Positions 1 to 5,107 of a stretch of DNA of 20,315 nucleotides are shown piece after piece. The notes beneath the pieces are model-generated. The model saw only the letters and a list, made by a program, of their open reading frames with translations, ran no database searches and was not told the DNA's origin. Position 1 is the first letter of the stretch. Each line of letters opens with the position of its first letter. The stretch is from a virus: the IMG/VR virus record IMGVR_UViG_3300034198_004391, positions 1-20,315 of that record, one strand, 5' to 3'. The position numbers and the translations under genes are program-made.

Positions 1-941
1 GCCTTGGTACGGTCGAACGAACCAGAGACAATACGTTCGGCACGAACGGCTGTTGATTTGTGGCTGAACCAATCGATGTACTCAACGATTGCTTGGAACG
101 CACCGAAGGCTGTGACTTTGATGTTCTCCTGTGTACCAGTAGACCCCTGATAGATACTCATTGCACCGAAGCGAGCCTCAGTTGCCTTGTTGAACTGGCG
201 CTTCTCTCCTGTAGAGAGACGGAAGTATGGTGCTGATTCAACTGTGCTTGGTAGTGACCACATCTTCTTGAAGATTTCTTCTACCTGATTGTCAGTTACA
301 GTTGTGTTTAACAACTGGTCAGCAACAGACTCGTATGTATGGATGCCAGTGTAGATTACATCTAGCATCTTGCGAAGGTCATTGACCTTGAGGTTGGCAT
401 TGGTTGTGTGGTGCAAGGAATACTTCGTATCCTTACGGAAGATGCCAGAGATTTGGTTAGAGCAGAACAATCGGTTAACGATTGGTGTGATACCTAGTGA
501 GCATGACCCATCGTGAGAGGTTCGTGCTAGTAGGTATGCAGCATGTGGGTCACCAGCAATCTTGACTTCTTCTGGTAGTGCAAGTGTCATCCAGACTTGA
601 GCACCACCACGCAACTCACCAGCTGCTGCATATCTGGCTTCACCAGATTCAACTAGTGCATCCAGCGCTGAGAACATCTCATCATTCTGGAACACCTTGT
701 ATCTACCACCAACTGTACCTAGTACAGATTGTCCGCCGTCGTTATCGGTACGGATAGTGGCGAATGTATTGGGTACTTCGAGACGGCTAACGCCGTTATC
801 ATTTAGTGCTAGTGCTTCGACATCGGCAAGTGATACTTGCCAATCAAGTCCTGCTTGTACTGCTGCATCATGTGCAGATGTTGCTGTTACTTCATAGCCA
901 GCAATGTTCATTGCTTGGCGTCGTGTTGTTTGTGTTGTCAT
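1..941 (-). CDS. DUF932 / phage-plasmid-like protein, C-terminus cut by window edge
   Basis: The leftward reading frame gives 313 complete codons from ATG at 941 to the window edge without a stop. The translation matches the DUF932 (TIGR03299, phage/plasmid-like protein) family as I remember it: a 'GGRYKVFQNDEMFSALDAL' stretch at residues 78-96, the 'ARTSHDGSCSLGITPIVNRLFC' type core near 139-160, and a 'FGAFQAIVEYIDWFSH' helix near 279-294. Family members are common in actinophages and plasmids; their biochemical role is not established. The start is supported by a good ribosome binding site (CCGAAAGGAAATGAT then ATG). It is the last gene of the leftward cluster visible here, 41 nt beyond the 89-aa gene, and a 14-bp perfect palindrome (971-984) lies just upstream. 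Family confidence is high, function unknown; the C-terminal part lies outside the window. Confidence 0.85.
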   Translation of the reverse strand, partial: MTTQTTRRQAMNIAGYEVTATSAHDAAVQAGLDWQVSLADVEALALNDNGVSRLEVPNTFATIRTDNDGGQSVLGTVGGRYKVFQNDEMFSALDALVESGEARYAAAGELRGGAQVWMTLALPEEVKIAGDPHAAYLLARTSHDGSCSLGITPIVNRLFCSNQISGIFRKDTKYSLHHTTNANLKVNDLRKMLDVIYTGIHTYESVADQLLNTTVTDNQVEEIFKKMWSLPSTVESAPYFRLSTGEKRQFNKATEARFGAMSIYQGSTGTQENIKVTAFGAFQAIVEYIDWFSHKSTAVRAERIVSGSFDRTK

Positions 942-970
942 ATCATTTCCTTTCGGGTCGGGTTGATTGG

Positions 971-984
971 GAGAATATATTCTC
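971..984. repeat. 14-bp perfect palindrome before the DUF932 gene
   Basis: GAGAATATATTCTC is fully self-complementary. It overlaps the last codons of the 89-aa gene and lies 30 nt upstream of the DUF932 start. It could be an operator or part of a promoter (it contains ATATAT), but nothing in the sequence decides this. Confidence 0.4.
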
Positions 985-1252
985 AGATACGGCTGTCAAA
1001 GTCAACAACTGCATCGGAGAGTTGGTCATAATAATGACCTTGATAGCAGACGATGCCCTCTTCTTGTACACGTACGAACCACGTGACATATGGGTCAGCG
1101 GTACGTTGGTACGGTTCAGTGGTCTGCCTGTCCTCTGTCCATAGACAGAGAGCTATGTAGCCAGATGAGTCCCATGCTGGCTTGATATCTATGATGACCG
1201 CCCCATTTCTACAGCGGTCACCACGTCGTGGTACTAGTGTCATTGTTCTCAT
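983..1252 (-). CDS. small hypothetical phage protein, 89 aa
   Basis: I chose ATG at 1252 because AGGAGG lies 6 nt upstream and the preceding gene stops at 1254, leaving a 1-nt gap typical of translational coupling. A longer reading from 1288 would overlap the neighbour and lacks this site. The protein starts MRTMTLVPRRGDRCRNG and has aromatic-rich beta-like segments ('GYIALCLW', 'DPYVTWFVRVQEEGIVCYQGHYYDQ'), two internal cysteine positions in the N-half and one near residue 69. There is no signal peptide or membrane segment. I do not recognise a family. The V-x-V-x-E pattern with a following helix-like stretch recalls small beta-alpha phage proteins, but this is weak. It is real on coding context, with unknown function. 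Confidence 0.7.
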   Translation of the reverse strand: MRTMTLVPRRGDRCRNGAVIIDIKPAWDSSGYIALCLWTEDRQTTEPYQRTADPYVTWFVRVQEEGIVCYQGHYYDQLSDAVVDFDSRI

Positions 1253-1253
1253 G

Positions 1254-1700
1254 TTATGCCTCCTGTATGTAGTCGACTCGTGTCTCATCGATAGACCATG
1301 TGTCTACCTCTGTGTTATCGCCATCGATATCCCAGTCTGGGTCTGCACTGATACCGATTTCTTCTGCGATTGAACGAGCATCATCTTCTGATGCTGCTGT
1401 CACCTTGAATGTTGCATACAAGGTGTATCGAACCTGTACTTCGTACTCCTTGGTGAACACCAGTTCATTACCGAATACCTCGTTGAGTATGTCCGATAGT
1501 TCACCGAAAGCAATAGTGCTTTCTTTATCACCATCATTGTCGGCGATTAGGTCATTGAGTTGTGTGTACAAGTCACGCACTTTGTTGCGATGTTCTTGCG
1601 TTAGGTTTGCATAGTTAGAAACCTTAGTTTCTAGGTCAGTCAGTTTCGTATTGAGTTGTTGTACTAGTACATCTGGTGCTACATATGCTTCTGTTGTCAT
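1254..1700 (-). CDS. hypothetical phage protein, coiled coil plus small beta-alpha module, 148 aa
   Basis: ATG at 1700 follows a strong site (CCGAAAGGAAACGATA). The in-frame extension to 1817 runs through the hairpin element and is not convincing. Residues about 10-55 are a likely coiled coil ('VLVQQLNTKLTDLETKVSNY' with regular leucine/valine spacing). Residues about 60-80 contain a helix. The C-terminal third has two beta-strand-like segments ('YEVQVRYTLYATFKVTA') followed by an acidic helix ('SEDDARSIAEEIG') and an acidic tail. The strand-strand-helix pattern resembles that of the 54-aa protein encoded at 3370-3534, with a shared V-x-A ... A ... A-x-E-I-G spacing. It heads a unit with the 89-aa gene and DUF932, behind copy 1 of the hairpin element. 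Function unknown. Confidence 0.75.
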   Translation of the reverse strand: MTTEAYVAPDVLVQQLNTKLTDLETKVSNYANLTQEHRNKVRDLYTQLNDLIADNDGDKESTIAFGELSDILNEVFGNELVFTKEYEVQVRYTLYATFKVTAASEDDARSIAEEIGISADPDWDIDGDNTEVDTWSIDETRVDYIQEA

Positions 1701-1738
1701 TATCGTTTCCTTTCGGTTGGGTTTGGTGTTGCTTCCTA

Positions 1739-1767
1739 TATATATGCACAGCTTTGCTGTGCTATCT
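1739..1767 (-). promoter_or_regulatory. gene-start hairpin element, copy 1
   Basis: A 29-nt sequence identical to copies at 3070-3098 and 4243-4271. It holds a perfect inverted repeat GCACAGC-TTT-GCTGTGC (1746-1762) flanked on the gene-proximal side by an alternating TATATAT run and on the other side by TATCT. It sits in the gap between two leftward genes, 46 nt before the 148-aa start. There is no T-run after the hairpin in the direction of transcription, so it is not a classical terminator. The TA run could serve as a -10 box and the hairpin as an operator. Promoter role is inference. Confidence 0.6.
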
Positions 1768-1777
1768 TTGACGCCTG

Positions 1778-1960
1778 TTATCCACAGCATGCGCCATCGT
1801 TGGTATCGGCACAGCATTCCGAACAGAATGGTTCGTTGTCCTTCATGCTATTGCGACACCCATATTCATCCATCGTGTTGGTACATGGATGTCCTTCGTA
1901 TCCGAAGCACACAAGTTGAGCCAGTTCTTCGGCTGTCATACCGTAGATATGTTTACTCAT
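1778..1960 (-). CDS. cysteine-rich small protein, probable metal binding, 60 aa
   Basis: ATG at 1960 overlaps the end of the 114-aa gene by 8 nt (ATGAGTAA) and has GGAGG about 7 nt upstream, within the acidic tail codons of that gene. The protein has an N-terminal helix 'MTAEELAQLVCFGYEG' then eight cysteines in its last 45 residues, including C-x7-C, then C at x8, then a 'FCSECC' cluster and a terminal 'ACCG'. Spaced CxxC pairs with a histidine nearby suggest a small zinc-binding fold. I do not recognise a named family. The gene ends 11 nt before copy 1 of the hairpin element and so closes a unit with GP88 and the 114-aa gene. Confidence 0.65.
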   Translation of the reverse strand: MSKHIYGMTAEELAQLVCFGYEGHPCTNTMDEYGCRNSMKDNEPFCSECCADTNDGACCG

Positions 1961-2297
1961 CGTCTTCCTCCTCGTCTTCATCTTCCATATGGTGTGGGTC
2001 AATAGCAAGTTTGCTATCGATTAGATACGCACGAACTGCGTTGTCGATACCTTCGTATCCATCCTCGTCGATAGATACTGGTTGCCAATGGTCGCGGATA
2101 ATCCACGCCATCAGTACCTCTCGTGAGAATACGGTTGAGATGTCATAGTCTTCTTGCTCTGCAAGCATGGCTTCTAACGAGTGCCAGATTGCTAGGTCTG
2201 TCATTGCTGAACGCCACACTTCTAGTGACTTGCGATAGGTTGTTAAAGATTCCGCAGCCTTACTTAGTAAGGCAACGCTGTCTTCTACTGTGTTCAT
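1953..2297 (-). CDS. hypothetical helical protein with acidic tail, 114 aa
   Basis: ATG at 2297 has a strong AAGGAGG site 5 nt upstream, 10 nt after the stop of the GP88 gene. The N-terminal 50 residues look helical ('VALLSKAAESLTTYRKSLEVW'), the middle carries 'WHSLEAMLAEQEDYDISTVFSREVLMAWIIRDHWQ', and the last dozen residues are almost all Asp/Glu. Those GA-rich codons also supply the ribosome binding site for the next gene, which overlaps by 8 nt. An acidic tail can indicate DNA mimicry or interaction with basic partners, but that is speculation. No family recognised. Confidence 0.7.
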   Translation of the reverse strand: MNTVEDSVALLSKAAESLTTYRKSLEVWRSAMTDLAIWHSLEAMLAEQEDYDISTVFSREVLMAWIIRDHWQPVSIDEDGYEGIDNAVRAYLIDSKLAIDPHHMEDEDEEEDDE

Positions 2298-2307
2298 ATA
2301 TTCCTCC

Positions 2308-3033
2308 TTATTTCTTTGCGATAGCAAAGCGGACACTTGCTTTACCATCGATACATAGTCGGCATGTTGCACAAGCACTACCTTCGGTAGTGATTAGTGG
2401 AATGGAGCCCAGATTCTCTGGACATTTCGCACCCACCTTGCCAGTCATACTGAGCATCGTGTCCTTTGCATCAGCAAAGGTGTCAGATAGATAGGCAACC
2501 TTTATCTTTACACCTTCGGTGCGAAGATAAACAGCGCTGGATTTATTCTCATCATCTGTACTGAAGTACAGTGACAGGTTGTCAAGTCCATCCAGAATTC
2601 TTGCAGCAGATGGGACTCGTGTATATACCCAGAACTTGATGTCTGGGTTCAGCATGATGACTGCTCGCCATGCTTTGGCATAGGTATCGGAGAAGAAATC
2701 CCCATCCCAATGGATGCGGAAGATAGGTTCGGCATCCTTTGCTTTGCAATCCAATCGGAATGAAGCAACCATGTCATCCAATAAATTGGACATAGTCTCT
2801 AGGTCTGCATCTTTAAGCAGGTTCCAGTTGTGTAAGAGAGTATCTCTTACTGATGGGAAGATGCGTTCCAACTTTCCAGCGTAGCAAATCTTCTCGCATA
2901 TACTGGTGGCGTTGGGACATGAGTACTGCTTACCACTGGGTAAGCCGAACGTGTTTGCAATTGCTGAGCGTTTGCCATTTGGTGTTGGCATATTGGTGAC
3001 CTTACGGTCATTCGAACGCTTTAGTCCTGCCAT
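2308..3033 (-). CDS. GP88-family phage protein (gene product 88), 241 aa
   Basis: The protein matches the GP88 family (named after a mycobacteriophage gene product) as I know it: an N-terminal 'GLPSGKQYSCPNATSICEKICYAGK' region with Cys39, Cys46 and Cys50 (CX6CX3C), the core 'FRIHWDGDF' (Arg106, His108, Asp110, Asp112), 'KFWVYTR' near 133-139, and a C-terminal cysteine set at 204, 221, 224 and 227 ('CATCRLC'). Two separated cysteine clusters are consistent with metal or iron-sulfur binding, which is inference; the family function is not established. ATG at 3033 has AAAGGAG 8 nt upstream and lies 44 nt behind hairpin element copy 2. It is the first gene of a three-gene leftward unit. Its coding sequence holds several perfect hairpins (2376, 2463, 2501, 2832 and 2928). 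Confidence 0.85.
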   Translation of the reverse strand: MAGLKRSNDRKVTNMPTPNGKRSAIANTFGLPSGKQYSCPNATSICEKICYAGKLERIFPSVRDTLLHNWNLLKDADLETMSNLLDDMVASFRLDCKAKDAEPIFRIHWDGDFFSDTYAKAWRAVIMLNPDIKFWVYTRVPSAARILDGLDNLSLYFSTDDENKSSAVYLRTEGVKIKVAYLSDTFADAKDTMLSMTGKVGAKCPENLGSIPLITTEGSACATCRLCIDGKASVRFAIAKK

Positions 3034-3069
3034 TGTGTTGCTCCTTTCGGTTGGTTGGTTTAGCCCTTA

Positions 3070-3098
3070 TATATATGCACAGCTTTGCTGTGCTATCT
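3070..3098 (-). promoter_or_regulatory. gene-start hairpin element, copy 2
   Basis: Identical 29-nt copy: TATATAT, then GCACAGC-TTT-GCTGTGC at 3077-3093, then TATCT, whose last bases overlap the stop codon of the 90-aa gene. It stands 44 nt before the GP88 start codon. It separates the upstream five-gene group from the GP88 group. Confidence 0.6.
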
Positions 3099-3369
3099 AT
3101 TCATGGTCGAAGTCACACCATGGTTCGAGATGATGCCCCTCCACTATCGTGTATGCGGGGGCTGTAGGGTAGCCACGCCATGTGACACCGTCTGGTAGTT
3201 GGATACTCTTATGAGTATCACCTTCCGATACCGCATAGATGGCTTCGATACATGGTTCCACCATGGTAAGTGGAACTGGCGGATAGTGATTGCTTTGCAA
3301 TTGGATGCTGATAGATTGCCGAATGTCAAGGACATTCTCTACTAAGTCGTGCGCCATGTTGCTTCCCAT
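3097..3369 (-). CDS. small hypothetical phage protein, 90 aa
   Basis: ATG at 3369 directly follows the TAA of the preceding 54-aa gene and has AAGGAGG 5 nt upstream, which decides against the second methionine at 3357. The N-terminal 40 residues look helical ('HDLVENVLDIRQSISIQLQS'), followed by a Pro/Val segment and 'CIEAIYAVSEGD'. The end is 'VTWRGYPTAPAYTIVEGHHLEPWCDFDHE', rich in His, Trp and acidic residues. There is no membrane segment. I do not recognise the family. It is the last gene of the upstream leftward unit. Perfect hairpins at 3202-3219 and 3321-3337 lie within it. Confidence 0.7.
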   Translation of the reverse strand: MGSNMAHDLVENVLDIRQSISIQLQSNHYPPVPLTMVEPCIEAIYAVSEGDTHKSIQLPDGVTWRGYPTAPAYTIVEGHHLEPWCDFDHE

Positions 3370-3534
3370 TTATTCCTCCTTGAGTCCAGCGAAGTGTTCC
3401 ACTTCGGCATAGTTGTCATCTTGTATCCAATCGCCAATTTCATTGGCGAGTTCTATTGCTTGCTCTTGATTGTCTGCTTCTACCTCTTGGTAGAAGAGGA
3501 ACTTGCGCTCCTCTGTTACGATATAACTAGGCAC
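3370..3534 (-). CDS. small hypothetical protein with GTG start, 54 aa
   Basis: A GTG start at 3534 overlaps the last 8 nt of the 107-aa gene, has AAGGAGG 6 nt upstream, and the frame runs to a TAA that abuts the next ATG at 3369. The protein reads MPSYIVTEERKFLFYQEVEA and then an acidic helix 'DNQEQAIELANEIGDWIQ', ending 'VEHFAGLKEE'. The pattern is two strands then a helix, as in many tiny phage proteins, and resembles the C-terminal module of the 148-aa protein (1254-1700). The exact junctions on both sides make it very likely real despite its size. Two perfect hairpins (3390-3406 and 3431-3449) lie in its short coding sequence, each with the loop falling on one GAA codon. Confidence 0.7.
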   Translation of the reverse strand: MPSYIVTEERKFLFYQEVEADNQEQAIELANEIGDWIQDDNYAEVEHFAGLKEE

Positions 3535-3850
3535 CTAGCGCCTCCTTGTCTGCTTCAATTGCATACTTTGCAATTGCGTCGAACTCACTCATCCCCCAGC
3601 CCAGCAATAATTGCTTTAGCAAATTGGCTGCTGACTCTGGGATATTCTCTTCCACCTGACTGATTACATCAGTCACCATGGATTCATAGTCATGCTTGAT
3701 GATGTCGCTGATACTTGAGACGCGACCCTGAAATACGCGAGTCATTTGGATGAGGTCATCCCATGCTTCGCGGTCATTCTCGACTACCAATAGGTAGTCC
3801 CTTACAAATAACTCGCCTGCGGTGAAGCCACGCTGTTCCTTGATGTCCAT
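3527..3850 (-). CDS. hypothetical helical phage protein, 107 aa
   Basis: ATG at 3850 overlaps the preceding stop (TAATG) and has GGAGA about 7 nt upstream; the in-frame extension to 3907 would overlap the 58-aa gene and is less likely. The protein appears all-helical: 'GFTAGELFVRDYLLVVENDREAWDDLIQM' (8-36), 'VSSISDIIKHDYESMVTDVISQVEE' (about 43-67) and 'SAANLLKQLLLGWGMSEFDAIAKYAIE' (about 72-98). It is acidic and probably soluble. Similar small helical proteins occur in actinophage accessory regions, but I cannot name the family. Perfect hairpins at 3556, 3657 and 3782 lie within it. Confidence 0.72.
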   Translation of the reverse strand: MDIKEQRGFTAGELFVRDYLLVVENDREAWDDLIQMTRVFQGRVSSISDIIKHDYESMVTDVISQVEENIPESAANLLKQLLLGWGMSEFDAIAKYAIEADKEALGA

Positions 3851-4026
3851 TAGATTTCTCCTATCTCTTGTAGGTAATTCACCGCTTTGGTGAATACTTC
3901 TTGCCATGAGTTACCATCTACTTCTCCTAGAGAAGTGTCATCCATCTTCAGGAACTCTACGAAGTAGGTTGTTCCGCGAGATGCGAACTCGTCTTCTTGC
4001 CAGTTGAGTTTTACTTTGTAATCCAT
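3850..4026 (-). CDS. small hypothetical protein, 58 aa
   Basis: ATG at 4026 shares its A with the TAA of the preceding gene, and its own TAA shares a base with the next ATG at 3850, so both ends form TAATG junctions. CGAGAGGAACGATA upstream is a good ribosome binding site close to that of the 148-aa gene. The protein starts MDYKVKLNWQEDEFASRG, continues 'TTYFVEFLKMDDTSLGEVDG' and ends in a helix 'SWQEVFTKAVNYLQEIGEI', again a strands-then-helix layout. No family recognised. A divergent copy of the hairpin element (4071-4089) lies 45 nt before its start. The double TAATG coupling makes it convincing. Confidence 0.68.
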   Translation of the reverse strand: MDYKVKLNWQEDEFASRGTTYFVEFLKMDDTSLGEVDGNSWQEVFTKAVNYLQEIGEI

Positions 4027-4199
4027 TATCGTTCCTCTCGAATTGTTGTTGCCCAGTGTTGCTCTATATCAGCAGACCTACGGTCTGCTATCTTGATATC
4101 CACGTAGTCCCAGATGAGTGCTACAATGAGGATGCTTGCAACGACGAAGAGAATCCCCATTGCGAGGAAGTCTCCCCAATAAAGTCCATAACCGTTCAT
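4026..4199 (-). CDS. small single-pass membrane protein, 57 aa
   Basis: I chose ATG at 4199 because GGAG lies 7 nt upstream; a TTG at 4220 would add 7 residues but has no comparable site. Residues about 11-30 ('FLAMGILFVVASILIVALIW') form one clear transmembrane helix, followed by a charged tail 'DYVDIKIADRRSADIEQHW' with the basic residues near the end. The positive-inside rule would put the C-terminus in the cytoplasm. Small membrane proteins of this type in phages can be holin-like or superinfection-exclusion-like, but the location in an early-type cluster, away from any lysin, gives no support for a particular role. It is the first gene of the leftward cluster, 51 nt behind element copy 3. 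Confidence 0.7.
   Translation of the reverse strand: MNGYGLYWGDFLAMGILFVVASILIVALIWDYVDIKIADRRSADIEQHWATTIREER
4071..4089 (-). repeat. divergent copy of the hairpin element inside the membrane-protein gene
   Basis: AGCAGACC-TAC-GGTCTGCT is a perfect 8-bp inverted repeat. It is flanked by CTATAT on one side and ATCTTGA on the other, as in copy 3, although the stem sequence is different. It lies 45 nt before the ATG at 4026, matching the 44-51 nt spacing of copies 1-3. The conserved flanks with a changed but still perfect stem suggest that pairing is what is kept. Confidence 0.5.
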
Positions 4200-4242
4200 A
4201 ACTTTTCTCCAATCTGCCAATCGAATTTCGGCTGGCTCTCCC

Positions 4243-4271
4243 TATATATGCACAGCTTTGCTGTGCTATCT
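4243..4271 (-). promoter_or_regulatory. gene-start hairpin element, copy 3
   Basis: Third identical 29-nt copy, hairpin at 4250-4266, 51 nt before the start of the membrane-protein gene. As the outermost copy at the head of the leftward cluster, it is the best candidate for the main leftward promoter, with the TATATAT run as a possible -10 box on the minus strand. Confidence 0.6.
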
Positions 4272-4547
4272 TGAGATGTGTGTGCGCCTGCATCACGGCG
4301 CCCGCCTGTTAGTAGCCAATACGCGTGAGGTATTAGTAGTCCATATACGTGCATGCAGGTCTGCCCGCGTATACGTATGTATGCAGCGGTGTGTGTATGT
4401 GGGGTGTGTGTTCATGTATGTATGACATGACCAACAGGCTCAAGACACGCCTCCTGTCCGTCTGAATTTGACAATCTGGGGACGATGTGGGAGAATGGTG
4501 TCATTCAATCAGCGCTGGGCTGGTCGAATCAACCGAAAGGCAGCAAG
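4272..4547. other. divergent intergenic control region
   Basis: No convincing gene is seen here. The region separates the leftward cluster from the rightward genes. It contains degenerate direct repeats: TTAGTAG at 4309 and 4333 (24 nt apart), and TATACGT...GCATGCAG versus TATACGT...GTATGCAG starting at 4344 and 4370 (26 nt apart). It continues with a long alternating purine-pyrimidine stretch rich in TG and TA (about 4370-4432). A promoter-like pair lies at 4468-4496. Likely uses are promoter/operator or origin-type function; the sequence does not decide. Confidence 0.5.
4468..4496 (+). promoter_or_regulatory. probable sigma70-type rightward promoter
   Basis: A perfect -35 box TTGACA (4468-4473) is followed after exactly 17 nt by GAGAAT (4491-4496), which matches the -10 consensus at four of six positions including the key A and T. 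The expected start of transcription is near 4503, about 45 nt before the ATG at 4548. Direction and spacing fit the two small rightward genes. Confidence 0.55.
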
Positions 4548-4814
4548 ATGATTACAGCATGGACACACGATGATTTACTAGTAAATCTCAAGGATGAAGT
4601 TAACGAAGTTAAAGCGTTCTATAACGTACCTTCGCTCGACCATGTACCCGATTTCGAATTGACTACAGTCAAGTACGCTCAACTTGGTGACCTAGTTCCA
4701 CTAGGTAAGGGTCGCGTAGGTATCGTTTTCGACGTAGTCGAAAGCTTCGGCGTCCGCGAGTTAAGTATCGTGGCATCGAATCTTCGCGTAGTGCTTAAGC
4801 GAGTAAGCGCATGA
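4548..4814 (+). CDS. small hypothetical phage protein, 88 aa
   Basis: ATG at 4548 follows AACCGAAAGGCAGCAAG, the same AACCGAAAGG motif used by several leftward genes. An in-frame start at 4485 would fall inside the predicted promoter and is rejected. The protein has an N-terminal helix 'HDDLLVNLKDEVNEVKAFYNV' and a C-terminal half rich in Val, Gly and Leu ('LGDLVPLGKGRVGIVFDVVESFGVRELSIVASNLRVVLKRV') suggesting a small beta barrel. I do not recognise it. It overlaps the next gene by ATGA. Its coding sequence holds a 16-bp palindrome (4572-4587) and perfect hairpins at 4690-4706 and 4727-4743. Confidence 0.7.
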   Translation: MITAWTHDDLLVNLKDEVNEVKAFYNVPSLDHVPDFELTTVKYAQLGDLVPLGKGRVGIVFDVVESFGVRELSIVASNLRVVLKRVSA

Positions 4815-5005
4815 GAGTGGTTACATGCGACGATAACGGTACTCTCGCGGTGGTACGCGAGGGGAAGTTAGATATATATTCACTCATCGGCGAAGCCGAT
4901 ATGCCAGAGGATGGGAAGCGATGGAGTATCTACTCCATACTTCACGCGATAGGCGAGGATGATAATCAGGCGCGTCTATATGGATGGTTCGCTGAACGTC
5001 TATAG
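4811..5005 (+). CDS. small hypothetical phage protein, 64 aa
   Basis: The start ATG overlaps the preceding TGA (ATGA), indicating coupled translation; there is no strong separate ribosome binding site. The N-terminal half is beta-like ('VVTCDDNGTLAVVREGKLDIYSL') and the C-terminal half is a probable helix ('WSIYSILHAIGEDDNQARLYGWFAERL'). No family recognised. It is the last gene before the strong terminator at 5077-5107. Perfect inverted repeats lie at 4844-4861, 4886-4900 and 4921-4938. Confidence 0.65.
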   Translation: MRVVTCDDNGTLAVVREGKLDIYSLIGEADMPEDGKRWSIYSILHAIGEDDNQARLYGWFAERL

Positions 5006-5014
5006 ATAGTCAAG

Positions 5015-5051
5015 CCCCTCTTCCATCTCCGCGAGGACGGTGGGGGAGGGG
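5015..5051 (+). repeat. imperfect hairpin after the small rightward genes
   Basis: CCCCTC (5015-5020) pairs with GAGGGG (5046-5051), with further weak pairing inside. There is no T-run directly after, so it is at most an accessory stem upstream of the main terminator. Confidence 0.35.
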
Positions 5052-5076
5052 TTCACCTTTTCAGATAGATTTACGC

Positions 5077-5107
5077 GGGGCAGGGGGCAACCCTTGCCCC
5101 TTTTTTT
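5077..5107 (+). terminator. strong Rho-independent terminator
   Basis: GGGGCA-GGG ... CCC-T-TGCCCC (5077-5100) forms a nine-pair GC-rich stem with one bulged T and a 5-nt loop, followed directly by seven T residues (5101-5107). It ends the transcript of the two small rightward genes and insulates terL from it. Confidence 0.85.

Noticed and set aside
697-1144. Rightward open frames opposite DUF932 and the 89-aa gene
   Set aside because: They run across the start of DUF932 and the intergenic gap, lack ribosome binding sites, and lie against two well-supported leftward genes.
1746-1762. Hairpin element as a Rho-independent terminator
   Set aside because: Neither strand has a T-run after the stem; the adjacent run is alternating TA.
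4200-4220. TTG start extending the 57-aa membrane protein by 7 residues
   Set aside because: No suitable ribosome binding site; the GGAG site lies within the extension at the correct distance for ATG 4199.
1739-4271. CRISPR array
   Set aside because: The repeated element occurs only three times, more than a kilobase apart, with coding genes between; there are no regular spacers.
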